Numbered from the stretch's first letter, positions 40,417-49,580 are shown. The stretch is DNA of 51,182 nucleotides from an uncultured Bacilli bacterium (GCA_934101345.1 CAKOQV010000002.1:1-51182); one strand, 5' to 3'. The notes: generated from the sequence alone by a model not told the origin. Numbers and translations: made by a program.

Positions 40417-41730
40417 TTAAGCAAGTTTTGTTTTATGCTTCTTTTTCTTCATTAAAACAATAGTAAATGTAATAACTGTCGTAGCAAGTACTACTAAAGA
40501 TAATAAGAAGTACAAGAAATAATTATCAGCCTTTTTCTCATAAGCAAGCATCATACTAGTATTAAATCTCTGAATAGTACCCTCTAATTTATCATAAACA
40601 TAAGTACTAGTTTCCCCAGTAGTTTCATTAACAGCATATAATAAGTAAAAATCACTACCCTTAACACTGTCATCAGCAGCATAAGAACTACTCTTATCAA
40701 TTAATTGATATCCATCTAACTTATTATTTTCATATTTAAATGATACCTTGGAATAACCACTTGGTATTTTATCACTTGGCATAGCAATAATATTTAAATA
40801 TAATCCTCCTATTTTATATCCATTGTATAAGGTATACTTCTTAGTTTTTTCATCATAAGAATAGAACTTAGCCTCTCCTTTTTCATTTTTAAGACCTATT
40901 AATATATTATTAGTTTTAGTATTCTTATAACAAAGAATATCATCCTCTCCTATCTTAATTGAAGACTTTTCATAATTTTCTGGAATATTCTCAATTACTC
41001 CTTCTTTTCTAACTATCGTATATTTCTTTTTATTAATAGTTACTTCGATTGGATCTAACTCTTTAACAGTAACATTAATAATATATACTCTCTCATTACC
41101 ATTTTCAGCAGTTACTTTTACCTCTAACTTATTAGTACCTTCACTAACACTAACCTCCCCATCACCAGATACTTTAGCCTTAGTATCCTCTAAAGAAGTT
41201 TTAATATTAACTTTTTCAGTACCATTAGGTACTTCGATACTATATTCACTAGTATCCTTATTAAAATCAATAGTATAACCTTCAATATCTAAAGACTTTA
41301 AGTAGTTATTACTACTATAAGTTTTTGGAGGTATATATACTGGTTCACTAACTTTAATACTAACCGTTTTATCTCCTAGATTTTGCCAGCTATCACTAGC
41401 CATATTTGTAATTCTACTTGAAGTAACACTACAAGATATTGTACCAGAACTACTGGGTTTAACTGTTGCACTATATGACTTAGAATAAACACTATTACTA
41501 CTATCATCAAAAGCCATATCTACTCCAGAAGATACTCCAGCTCCTTTACACATAAGTGTACCTTCAATACTAACTAGAGGACTATCACTATTAACAGTAG
41601 CAGTTACAGTAACACTATTACCTCTAGTTATTGAAGTATTACTTGCTTTAATACTAACACTCGCAGCACTTACTTGACTGCTAAATAATATAAAACTAAT
41701 CAAACTAACAATAATATATTTCTTTTTCAT
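40417..41730 (-). CDS. exported Ig/cadherin-like surface protein with C-terminal membrane anchor
   Basis: 437 aa: signal peptide ending VSA-ASVSI (~22), a beta domain (~25-125) of BACON/Ig type with repeated Ser/Thr strands, a cadherin-like beta-sandwich (PF12733 type, ~143-227: YLKSLDIEGYTIDFNKDTSEY, then NGNERVYIINVTV), a further beta domain, one membrane helix (FLLSLVVLATTVITFTIVL) and basic KKKKHK tail. No LPXTG. It follows the 811-aa protein by 10 bp; that protein carries the same cadherin-like module, so both probably act together at the wall. Confidence 0.75.
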   Translation of the reverse strand: MKKKYIIVSLISFILFSSQVSAASVSIKASNTSITRGNSVTVTATVNSDSPLVSIEGTLMCKGAGVSSGVDMAFDDSSNSVYSKSYSATVKPSSSGTISCSVTSSRITNMASDSWQNLGDKTVSIKVSEPVYIPPKTYSSNNYLKSLDIEGYTIDFNKDTSEYSIEVPNGTEKVNIKTSLEDTKAKVSGDGEVSVSEGTNKLEVKVTAENGNERVYIINVTVKELDPIEVTINKKKYTIVRKEGVIENIPENYEKSSIKIGEDDILCYKNTKTNNILIGLKNEKGEAKFYSYDEKTKKYTLYNGYKIGGLYLNIIAMPSDKIPSGYSKVSFKYENNKLDGYQLIDKSSSYAADDSVKGSDFYLLYAVNETTGETSTYVYDKLEGTIQRFNTSMMLAYEKKADNYFLYFLLSLVVLATTVITFTIVLMKKKKHKTKLA

Positions 41731-41740
41731 TTTTACTCCT

Positions 41741-44176
41741 TTACTGTACTATCTTTTTATATCCATAATAATCTCTAAGTACTGCCAAATAATCAAGTTT
41801 ATCTATAGTACCATCTTTATTGACATCAGCAGCCTCTTTGTATACTCCATCATATTTCTTATATCCATAATAATGTCTAAGTATTGCTAAATAATCAAGT
41901 TTATCTATAACACCATCACCATTAACATCACCATATATAAGTACTTCATAATTCCTTTCTTCTAGAGAAGACTTAATATTAACTTTATCACCAGTTTTAA
42001 ATATTGAAGAATTATTACCATTACTATCTTTAATAGAAATAGACAAAGTATCACTAATCTTTTTAATATTATTAATTAAACTATCAGTACCAGTATTTAA
42101 ACTAATACCATATATATAACTATTATTATATTTAATACCAGAATTATTAAGAGCAGTTTCAATAGCTATATCACTTCTAGTAATATTTATTGTATACTTA
42201 CCAATATTAACAATATTCTTTCCTACTATTAAGTCTATTTCTCTAGTATTAATATCATTACTAATATAATATTTAATACTTAATTTACTATTAACAAAAG
42301 AAGTTTCAATATCATATTTCAAAGTATCTTTATTAAATACAAAATCAGTATTATCTATAATAATATTAGTAATAGTATTATCATCAGGTACATCAATATT
42401 TTCTTCTTTTTCTTTCTTATTAATAGTCAAAACATAATTAGTTACATTACCATTTTCAGCAATTACCTTAATATTAATATTATTATCACCATTCTCTAAT
42501 TTAATAGTACCAAGTCCTTCTATACTTGCTTTATTATTAATTGATGTAGCTTCTATCTTAACGCTATCTACCCCTGTATCTGCCTCCATACTATAATTTA
42601 GTTTATCATAAGCAAAGCCATCTATATCTTTATCATTAACTTTAATACCCTTTAAATAACTATTAGGATTTTTATTAGAAGGAGCTTCTACTTTAGTATT
42701 AGGCATATTATTATATACCGGTATAATAAATACTAAAGATTCATCAAAAAGATTATTTATCTCACTATAACTAGTATAAGTAGTAACAGCTTCAGATAAA
42801 GGAGCAGTTAAGTTTTGCATATATTGATGTGTGTAACGACCACTACTTCTTGAAACATCAAACTTTTCAAAATACAAAGTATTCTGTCCAATATTAATAT
42901 AATCTTCACCTAAGAATTTAGCACCACCTACTATAGATTTATAAGGACTATCCCAAGGTCTACCATAAGAAGTTAAAGTACCATTTGCACCACCTTTAGC
43001 CCATAATAATGCTACTGAAGGATCATTACCAACAGCCTTTATATTATAAAAGTTAAATATGTTTTCATACCCTTTATAAGTACCAAGACCTGTCGAAGAA
43101 CCATTAATACCTTGTTCCTGTCTTATTCTACTTGCTAAATGAACAGGGCTGACTCCATATGTACTTGCAGCAGCCATAAAGGCATCTGTATAAGGATTAC
43201 TACTATATTTCTTATAAACATTTGGCATAAAAGTATTACCAAGTATCTTATCTACAATATTACTAGTTTGAAAAGAAGACTCATAAGATAAAGACTCAAA
43301 AGCAAATATATTTTTGGTATCAAAATAATTTCTTGGATCCATATAATAAGCTACTGCTTCTGGAGAAGCATACCACCAATTAACCTCTTTATAATGTCTA
43401 TAATATTCATCGGTAGCATAATTATAACTATAAGATTCTTTACTACGATAACCTTCACCATAACTATACCAAACTAAGTTTCTACCTTTTACTACGCTTT
43501 CATTTTCAATAACATCATTCCAATCTAAGCCAGTATTAAAAGCACGAAATTCCCAGTTAGGATACATAGCATGTAATCTTACTAAATCATCTAAATAACT
43601 CTCAGGAAATATCTTACTAAGTCCTTCACGATACTTCTTTAAATCATCTGTATTTAAATTTATACTACTTGCATCTCTTTCAATATATTTACCACAAACA
43701 TATCCTTCCAAATTACCATATTTTATTTTATATAAACTAGTAGAACATGTACCTCTACCATCTTTGCCAGCATTTCTATCAAGTATTTTTACTTTAGTAC
43801 CACAGCTAAGTGCACCACCACTAATTTTATGTTGTCGATTTAAATCACTATACATTGTTAATGGTGAAGTATCTTCAATACATACTACTTTACCATCATC
43901 AGTAAGAGTACCATTTAATTTAATATATTTTTTTGAAGCATAGCCAGTTAAATCTTTATACTTTATTTGATACCAGTCACTACCAGGATTTTCATCTAGT
44001 ATTTCTACAGTATCATTACAAGTAATACCATTACCAATCAGATTACTACTTGTGCTTGGTTCCTTTCTCATATTAACAGGAGCATTATCATCAGGGCAAT
44101 AAGCATATCCTGTAAGAGCACTAACACTAATACTAAAAGATAAAAATAATATAATTGTAAATAAAACTCTTTTCAT
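41741..44176 (-). CDS. secreted SH3-glucosaminidase-cadherin-dockerin protein
   Basis: 811 aa. Signal peptide (~1-20); two bacterial SH3 domains (~22-80 and ~92-163) for wall binding; a glucosaminidase-type domain (~185-490) with SRIRQEQG (likely catalytic Glu), FNFYNIKAVG and a YINIGQNTLYFEKF block; cadherin-like modules (~505-590 and a weaker one ~595-665); and a dockerin type I pair at the C-terminus (GDVNGDGVIDKLDYLAILR and ADVNKDGTIDKLDYLAVLR). Likely N-acetylglucosaminidase acting on peptidoglycan, held in a complex by the dockerin if a cohesin exists elsewhere. Extended -10 TGTTATAAT at 44195-44200, SD AGAGGTAGAG. Confidence 0.88.
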   Translation of the reverse strand: MKRVLFTIILFLSFSISVSALTGYAYCPDDNAPVNMRKEPSTSSNLIGNGITCNDTVEILDENPGSDWYQIKYKDLTGYASKKYIKLNGTLTDDGKVVCIEDTSPLTMYSDLNRQHKISGGALSCGTKVKILDRNAGKDGRGTCSTSLYKIKYGNLEGYVCGKYIERDASSINLNTDDLKKYREGLSKIFPESYLDDLVRLHAMYPNWEFRAFNTGLDWNDVIENESVVKGRNLVWYSYGEGYRSKESYSYNYATDEYYRHYKEVNWWYASPEAVAYYMDPRNYFDTKNIFAFESLSYESSFQTSNIVDKILGNTFMPNVYKKYSSNPYTDAFMAAASTYGVSPVHLASRIRQEQGINGSSTGLGTYKGYENIFNFYNIKAVGNDPSVALLWAKGGANGTLTSYGRPWDSPYKSIVGGAKFLGEDYINIGQNTLYFEKFDVSRSSGRYTHQYMQNLTAPLSEAVTTYTSYSEINNLFDESLVFIIPVYNNMPNTKVEAPSNKNPNSYLKGIKVNDKDIDGFAYDKLNYSMEADTGVDSVKIEATSINNKASIEGLGTIKLENGDNNINIKVIAENGNVTNYVLTINKKEKEENIDVPDDNTITNIIIDNTDFVFNKDTLKYDIETSFVNSKLSIKYYISNDINTREIDLIVGKNIVNIGKYTINITRSDIAIETALNNSGIKYNNSYIYGISLNTGTDSLINNIKKISDTLSISIKDSNGNNSSIFKTGDKVNIKSSLEERNYEVLIYGDVNGDGVIDKLDYLAILRHYYGYKKYDGVYKEAADVNKDGTIDKLDYLAVLRDYYGYKKIVQ

Positions 44177-44266
44177 ATACTCTACCTCTTATACATTATA
44201 ACATTTTTTCATACATTTTTCTACATATTATAATTATTTTTTGTCTCAAATGTAAACCAAAATAAA

Positions 44267-44287
44267 AAGTGAGCATCAAACTCACTT
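44267..44287 (-). terminator. terminator after the candidate RNA
   Basis: 7-bp perfect stem (AAGTGAG/CTCACTT) with a 7-nt loop, then TTTATTTT on the minus strand. Confidence 0.75.
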
Positions 44288-44384
44288 AAGTCATAAGACT
44301 CCATTTATAAGGAGACAATAGTATTACTATATTATTTTAACAATAGTCTGTGAATGGATACTAAGTAATACTATTAATGTATCC
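44267..44384 (-). ncRNA. candidate small structured RNA with pseudoknot potential
   Basis: Between YihY and the 811-aa gene. A -10 TGTTATAAT (44391-44396) predicts a start near 44384. The RNA would hold an 8-bp stem (ATGGATAC with GTATCCAT, 44354-44386) whose loop carries AATAGTATTACT (44364-44375), which pairs perfectly over 12 bp with AGTAATACTATT (44317-44328): an H-type pseudoknot or a two-state switch. Two small hairpins follow (CTCC/GGAG; AGTC/GACT), then the terminator AAGTGAG/CTCACTT (44267-44287). No ORF. Either an independent sRNA or a leader of the downstream cell-wall gene, which however has its own -10. Confidence 0.45.
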
Positions 44385-44405
44385 ATACATATTATAACAA
44401 AAATA

Positions 44406-45212
44406 TTACTTATTATACTTAAGAGTATTAATAACAATACCAAGTACTAATATAAAACATAAAGCATAAATCCATATTAATAATATTGTTATACTAGATA
44501 ATCCGCCATATATAATATCATACTTACTAAAATACTTAATATAATATCCAAATATCAAAGTAAATAATATCCATCCCATAGTGGTAATAAATGCTCCAAT
44601 AGTAGTATCACTACCCTTTATTTTAACAGATGGTGCTAGTACATATATTAATTTAACACTAAAGAATATCATTAAGAAAGTTAAAGGCCATCTAATAGCT
44701 TTATAAACTAGTAAAAGACTATCAATGATATCTTTAAATAAATTATAATTTCTAAATAGTTCCAATATCCTATCACCAAGTATTGGTACAATGATTAAGA
44801 ATAATAATATAACAATTATAATAATAAGTATTAAAACAGACTTAATTATATCCTTAACAGGAGAGCTCATATCTATCTTATATAAACTATTCGAAGCAGT
44901 AATAATAGAATAAGTACCTTTTACCGCTAAAAAGAAAGTAATAAGATTTAAAAATCCAATAGATAAATCATAATTTTTACCAGATATAACATTAGTAATA
45001 GTACTACTAACATATCCAGGAAGTACATCATTCATTAAATTAATAACAGTATCTATCGATATACCAAACCTTCCTGCTACAATAACAATTATTGTAAATA
45101 AAGGAATACTAGCTAGTACAAAACTATAAGCTAAATAAGCAGGCAAAATTCTAAGTTCTTTCAAACTTAGAATTTTAATTATCTTCTTAATATACTTTTT
45201 AATATTTTTCAT
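44406..45212 (-). CDS. YihY/BrkB-family inner membrane protein
   Basis: About six membrane helices in 268 aa. Family features: LPAYLAYSFVLASIPLFTII (~residue 20), FFLAVKGTYSIITASN (~88), and a final WIYALCFILVLGIVINTL. Once called ribonuclease BN by error; transport or efflux roles are unproven. The open frame goes to GTG 45221, which lies in the SD AGGTGAT; start ATG 45212. The upstream gene ends at 45222. Confidence 0.85.
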   Translation of the reverse strand: MKNIKKYIKKIIKILSLKELRILPAYLAYSFVLASIPLFTIIVIVAGRFGISIDTVINLMNDVLPGYVSSTITNVISGKNYDLSIGFLNLITFFLAVKGTYSIITASNSLYKIDMSSPVKDIIKSVLILIIIIVILLFLIIVPILGDRILELFRNYNLFKDIIDSLLLVYKAIRWPLTFLMIFFSVKLIYVLAPSVKIKGSDTTIGAFITTMGWILFTLIFGYYIKYFSKYDIIYGGLSSITILLIWIYALCFILVLGIVINTLKYNK

Positions 45213-45221
45213 TAAAATCAC

Positions 45222-47246
45222 CTACTGATTTTCTTTTTTGTTTCTCATATCAATAGTGGCTTCATTAATAGCATCATCTACCGTTTTAACATCATCCATT
45301 ATCATACTATATCCAATAGTAGCTCCAAACCCATAAGGTAATTCCTTAAGTTCTTTATATATTTTTCTAGTATAGGCTATAACATCTTTCTCACTATATC
45401 CAACCATATAAACCAAAAACTCAGTACCATCAGTTCTAATAATATCCGTATTAGCTTCTTGATTAACTATAAGAATACTAGCAGCTTTCTTAATAACAAT
45501 ATCGCCTTCTTCATGGCCCTTATTATCATTAATATATTTAATATTATTAAGATCTATAACAACAAATCCCTGAGGATAAATAACATTTTCATCCCACTCT
45601 TTAATTTTACTATTCAAATAAGTTCTATTTTTTAAAGAAGTCATTGCATCAATATATCTTAGTTTATCATTATTAGTAATAATTATATCATTGTTATTCT
45701 TTTTTCTTTTAATTATAAATATAAAGAAAATAATAGTAAGAATAACAAATAAAGTAATTAAGAAAGTAATAAGTAAAGTATAATCATATATATTTGAACT
45801 AGTATTATAATCAAATTTAACATTATCATAATCAACAGTGGAAACATAATAACTAAACATTTTAGCAAATAAAGTATTCTTATTAACATCACGAATTACA
45901 AACCTATACTGATAAGGAAGTACTCCCATATATAATTCATTAAAGTCATTAAGTTTCCTATTTCGGTAATATTCATAAGTACCTTTATCAATTACTAAAA
46001 TAGAATTATTACTAACATTTTTAATCAAAGTATCTGTGTCATCATAAGCTTTATACTTAACACCATCACTCTTAATAACATCGTTAATATAACTATCTTT
46101 AAGCACCATTACTTCTTTATCTTTCAAACTTTTTACTGAATCAACTACAAACCTATCTTTAGATAAAACAACATATTCTTCTCTAAATAATGAAGGAGTA
46201 TATAAAGTATCTATGTTCATTCCATCAGTATCAAAGTTAGCTAAAGCTACATCAATAATACCACTAGATAAATCTTTCTTTAAACTAGCAATATTATCAT
46301 AAGCAATAAATTTAAAGTCAATATCAAAGACATCAGAAAAATCTTTAAAATAATTAGACAAAGTTCCTACTAGTTCATTATTATTTTCACTTATAAAAGG
46401 CATATAAGTAATATATCCAACATTATAAGATGTACTATTATAACTAATTCTATCACTAGAGGAAATTTCCTTATTATAAAAGAATTCATCTAAAAAATGT
46501 TCTTTATATGATAAAAGTTGTTTTTCCTGTGAAAATCCTTTATAAAATTTCTTCATTATATTTAAAAAAGTTTTATTTTCAATAGTAAGAACATATTTAT
46601 TAGAAATATCTGGTAAATGATATATAATATTAAAATTATTTTTTAAAATATAATTCATATTCATATTATAAGGAACTATAGCATATTCTATTTCTTCATT
46701 ATTAAATGCTTCTACAATATCATTCATAGTATCTTTTGCAACATACTTAATATTTTTATTCTCATTCAAATAATTAGATATTGTTCCAATATCATTAGCA
46801 AAAGTAGCTACAGTAATACCATCCATATCTTCTATACGATCTATTACCATCTCATTATTAGATATCAATACATAGCTATCATCATATAATAGAATATCAT
46901 TATCAGATAGTTCAGTATTATTATCAAGAATTCTAAAAGCAGTATTTTTTAAATTAGAATTATTACTCTTTAAATAAGAAATCTTATTAAAATTAATACC
47001 ATACTTATCAGTAAAATCATCTAATAAATCAAATGCTATACCTTTTCCACTATTACCATAAACAGGAACATCATTATATACATTAACATCAATAACATTT
47101 CTAGTATTATCACTAATCCACTTCTTTTCCAATATAGAAAAACTAGCATCATCTTTACTATAGTTAAGTATAAAAATACCAAACAGTACTAAAAAAAGTA
47201 CTCCAATAACAATTAAAATAATCGTTTTATTATTTTTCTTCTTCAT
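45222..47246 (-). CDS. two-SBP-domain membrane protein with degenerate GGDEF domain
   Basis: 674 aa: N-terminal anchor helix, two extracellular periplasmic-binding-like (SBP_bac_3) domains (~40-255 and ~270-480), a membrane helix (~492-515), and a GGDEF fold (~530-670). The metal site Asp in VVIDLNNIKYINDNKGHEEGD is kept, but the signature GGDEF reads DGTEF (RTDGTEFLV), so the second metal acidic residue is lost and cyclase activity is doubtful. It could bind GTP or act as a sensor. Gap to the 157-aa gene is 8 bp. Confidence 0.85.
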   Translation of the reverse strand: MKKKNNKTIILIVIGVLFLVLFGIFILNYSKDDASFSILEKKWISDNTRNVIDVNVYNDVPVYGNSGKGIAFDLLDDFTDKYGINFNKISYLKSNNSNLKNTAFRILDNNTELSDNDILLYDDSYVLISNNEMVIDRIEDMDGITVATFANDIGTISNYLNENKNIKYVAKDTMNDIVEAFNNEEIEYAIVPYNMNMNYILKNNFNIIYHLPDISNKYVLTIENKTFLNIMKKFYKGFSQEKQLLSYKEHFLDEFFYNKEISSSDRISYNSTSYNVGYITYMPFISENNNELVGTLSNYFKDFSDVFDIDFKFIAYDNIASLKKDLSSGIIDVALANFDTDGMNIDTLYTPSLFREEYVVLSKDRFVVDSVKSLKDKEVMVLKDSYINDVIKSDGVKYKAYDDTDTLIKNVSNNSILVIDKGTYEYYRNRKLNDFNELYMGVLPYQYRFVIRDVNKNTLFAKMFSYYVSTVDYDNVKFDYNTSSNIYDYTLLITFLITLFVILTIIFFIFIIKRKKNNNDIIITNNDKLRYIDAMTSLKNRTYLNSKIKEWDENVIYPQGFVVIDLNNIKYINDNKGHEEGDIVIKKAASILIVNQEANTDIIRTDGTEFLVYMVGYSEKDVIAYTRKIYKELKELPYGFGATIGYSMIMDDVKTVDDAINEATIDMRNKKENQ

Positions 47247-47254
47247 AACATCAC

Positions 47255-47728
47255 CTAATTATTAGTCCAAGTAATACTATCTAAACTATGATGTTTATTA
47301 CCAGTAATTACTATTTCTCCATCTTCACTATTCCATTTTAAGAAAAATGAAAAATCATAAAATTTAAGTTCGTCTTCACTATAGTTATCTAATGTATTAC
47401 TAGCAATTTCCTTTGCTTTATCCTTTGAAGTATCACTTTTTAGTGTAATAGTGGTATAAACTATCTTTCCTTGAATTCTTGTACTAATATCTTCAGTTAG
47501 TCCAGTATCAGATACTTCATTCTTTACACTTTCAAAAGTTTCATTACTTATTTTAACTTTATCAATACCCTCTAACCTATTACCATACTTATCAGAAGAA
47601 CCTCCTAATAACATTTGTAAAAATATAATTAGTAATATCAAAAATAATACTATACTTAATGAAATAATAATAGCAAAACCTTTATTTTTCATTGCCCAGT
47701 CTTTTATCTTATTAAATAATTCTTTCAT
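47255..47728 (-). CDS. small membrane-anchored protein, 157 aa, unrecognised
   Basis: Basic N-terminus (KELFNKIKDWAMKNKG), one membrane helix (~18-42), then an exposed alpha/beta domain (~50-157) ending SLDSITWTNN. No known family recognised. First gene of a unit with the GGDEF-like protein and YihY; promoter at 47760-47788, SD AGAAGGAGAG. Confidence 0.65.
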   Translation of the reverse strand: MKELFNKIKDWAMKNKGFAIIISLSIVLFLILLIIFLQMLLGGSSDKYGNRLEGIDKVKISNETFESVKNEVSDTGLTEDISTRIQGKIVYTTITLKSDTSKDKAKEIASNTLDNYSEDELKFYDFSFFLKWNSEDGEIVITGNKHHSLDSITWTNN

Positions 47729-47759
47729 AAAAACTCTCCTTCTTATCTAATATAATATT

Positions 47760-47788
47760 ATTATACTATAACCTCAAATATTTATCAA
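47760..47788 (-). promoter_or_regulatory. promoter upstream of the 157-aa gene
   Basis: TTGATA (47783-47788), 17-bp spacer, TATAAT (47760-47765), placed between sigE and the 157-aa gene. Confidence 0.8.
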
Positions 47789-47827
47789 TAATTTTCATAG
47801 TACATTTTAGAAAAAGAGTTAAGGAAT

Positions 47828-48508
47828 TTATAACTTAATTATACTAGATAACTTCTTAATAACTTTCTTTTCTATTCTTGAAATATAAGATTGTGATATA
47901 CCAAGCATATTAGCAACTTCTTTCTGAGTCATTTCCTTCTTACCATTAAGACCATATCTAAGTTCAATAATTTCTTTATCCCTCTTACCAAGCTTAGATA
48001 CTTCTTTGTACATAAGTTTCTTATCAAGTTCATCTTCAATAGGCTTAGTAACAATATTATCATCAGTACCAAGAACATCCTCTAAATGAAGTTCATTACC
48101 TTCAGAATCAAAAGATAAAGAATCCTCAAAAGAAACTTCAGTTCTCTTTTTTTTAGTCTTTCTAAGATACATAAGTATTTCATTATCAATACATCTTGAA
48201 GCATAAGTAGCTAGTTTGATATTCTTATCATTTTGATAAGTATTAACTCCCTTAATAAGACCTATAGTACCAATAGATACTAAATCTTCTAAATCAATCT
48301 TCGTATTTTCATACTTCTTAGCCAAAAATACCACTAATCTAAGATTATGTTCAATAAGTTTATCTCTCGCTGTCATATCACCACTTAAAAACATATTAAC
48401 ATACTTTTCCTCATCTTCTTTACTCAAAGGTTCAGGTAATATATCAGTACTACCTACAAAAAACAAATAATTAAGTCTAGCAATAATTCTTTTAAGTAAT
48501 TTTAACAT
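47828..48508 (-). CDS. sigE: sporulation sigma factor sigma-E, pro-form
   Basis: Mother-cell sigma factor made as inactive pro-sigma-E and activated by SpoIIGA. 226 aa. The pro-sequence (residues ~1-20, basic/hydrophobic) leads to FVGSTDILPEPLSKEDE, the family cleavage region. Sigma-70 regions: RDKLIEHNLRLVVFLAKKYEN (2.1), DLVSIGTIGLIKGVNTY, ATYASRCIDNEILMYLR (2.4), LHLEDVLGTDD, and region 4 TQKEVANMLGISQSYISRIE. Four bases after spoIIGA, its processing peptidase. Confidence 0.96.
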   Translation of the reverse strand: MLKLLKRIIARLNYLFFVGSTDILPEPLSKEDEEKYVNMFLSGDMTARDKLIEHNLRLVVFLAKKYENTKIDLEDLVSIGTIGLIKGVNTYQNDKNIKLATYASRCIDNEILMYLRKTKKKRTEVSFEDSLSFDSEGNELHLEDVLGTDDNIVTKPIEDELDKKLMYKEVSKLGKRDKEIIELRYGLNGKKEMTQKEVANMLGISQSYISRIEKKVIKKLSSIIKL

Positions 48509-48512
48509 ATTA

Positions 48513-49253
48513 TCATCCTTTCATTATATCTTTATGTAGTATTACATCTACTCCATCACCAAAATTAAAACTATCAGAAAATCCCACTAGAACATTACCT
48601 TTGTATCCTATACCATCAATAAAAATAATATCAGGTTTAATACATTTAAGTAGACCATTACCGCTTATTGTATGATATGGAACTAAAATATATTTATCTT
48701 CCTTAATATATTTATCAGGAACAATAATAACAGGTCTTTTTTTATATGGATCATATAAATTATTACCAGTATCAACAAATCCTATTAAAGATAATTTTTC
48801 TCTATCTTTAAAATATATGTCTACCTTATAATAATTATTATAAATACTTCTCATTTTCTTATTTTCTTTTATATATAAGATCATAACTTCTATACTAATA
48901 ACTATAATAATTAAATAAGTAAGAAATATACTATTAGATACTTTAACATTAAATAAATATATAATACCTCCGAGTAGTGTACTAAGAATATACATATATA
49001 GAATATTTTTAATTAAATATCTAATACCCTTATATCCAAAAGAAATAAGTATCATGATAACAATACTAACTATTTCTATAACTATCTTATTAATAGAAGT
49101 AAATAGTACTAATGAAGATATACCTCCTATTAAAGAAGAAAGTATCATTCTAATATGATTAGTTCTTCTCTTAAGTAAAATACTCGTAGTCATAATAATA
49201 ATATAGTCCATAATAACATTAAATATAAAAAATAAATCAATATACATTTCCAT
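48513..49253 (-). CDS. spoIIGA: pro-sigma-E processing peptidase SpoIIGA
   Basis: Membrane aspartic protease that activates sigma-E after asymmetric division. 246 aa: about five N-terminal helices (~1-130), then a protease half with catalytic Asp in LIGFVDTGNNLYDP (~residue 163) and substrate-pocket strands RPVIIVP, LVPYHTISGNGLLKCIKPD. MYIDLFFIFNVIMDY matches the family start. No clear SD; the -10 lies so close (49260-49265) that the RNA may be nearly leaderless. In the conserved spoIIGA-sigE pair. Confidence 0.94.
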   Translation of the reverse strand: MEMYIDLFFIFNVIMDYIIIMTTSILLKRRTNHIRMILSSLIGGISSLVLFTSINKIVIEIVSIVIMILISFGYKGIRYLIKNILYMYILSTLLGGIIYLFNVKVSNSIFLTYLIIIVISIEVMILYIKENKKMRSIYNNYYKVDIYFKDREKLSLIGFVDTGNNLYDPYKKRPVIIVPDKYIKEDKYILVPYHTISGNGLLKCIKPDIIFIDGIGYKGNVLVGFSDSFNFGDGVDVILHKDIMKG

Positions 49254-49259
49254 ATATTA

Positions 49260-49292
49260 ATTATAAAAAAAAGAACATAAATACTATGTCGA
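49260..49292 (-). promoter_or_regulatory. spoIIG-type promoter with Spo0A-box-like element
   Basis: -10 TATAAT (49260-49265) and -35-like TCGACA (49287-49292) with an unusual 21-bp spacing. The opposite strand of the -35 reads TGTCGAT, one base off the 0A box TGTCGAA. In B. subtilis the spoIIG promoter also has a long spacer with 0A boxes at the -35. Inference from pattern. Confidence 0.5.
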
Positions 49293-49303
49293 TTTATATT
49301 CTA

Positions 49304-49522
49304 TTAATCAAATAATTTATTTTCATCTCCAGCACAATAAGCATCGCCTACCTTTTCGCCTTCAACATATTCTTTACCGGATATATTACATCCAACCTTA
49401 GTTATTGCATCTTGAAGATATCCTCCAAATATTTTAACAGCCCCAATTGCAACAACAGTAATTAAAACTATTATCAGTACATACTCAACCAAAGTCTGAC
49501 CTTTTCTATTCAATTTCATCAT
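49304..49522 (-). CDS. Flp/type IVb pilin-like small protein
   Basis: 72 aa: short basic leader MMKLNRKGQ, then TLVEYVLIIVLITVVAIGAV, the G-x-x-x-x-E class III/Flp pilin start (E after the cleavable G), and a C-terminal Cys pair. Such subunits need a prepilin peptidase and Tad secretion genes, none of which are in this window. Strong SD GGAGG; promoter at 49552-49580. Confidence 0.85.
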   Translation of the reverse strand: MMKLNRKGQTLVEYVLIIVLITVVAIGAVKIFGGYLQDAITKVGCNISGKEYVEGEKVGDAYCAGDENKLFD

Positions 49523-49551
49523 TATATCCTCCGCCTACTATTTCTACCATA

Positions 49552-49580
49552 ATTGTACTATATTTCAATTAATAAAGCAA
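49552..49580 (-). promoter_or_regulatory. promoter of the Flp-like pilin gene
   Basis: TTGCTT (49575-49580), 17-bp spacer, TACAAT (49552-49557). Confidence 0.65.

Noticed and set aside
44406..45212. Ribonuclease BN
   Set aside because: Old annotation for YihY proteins; the sequence is a membrane protein without nuclease motifs.
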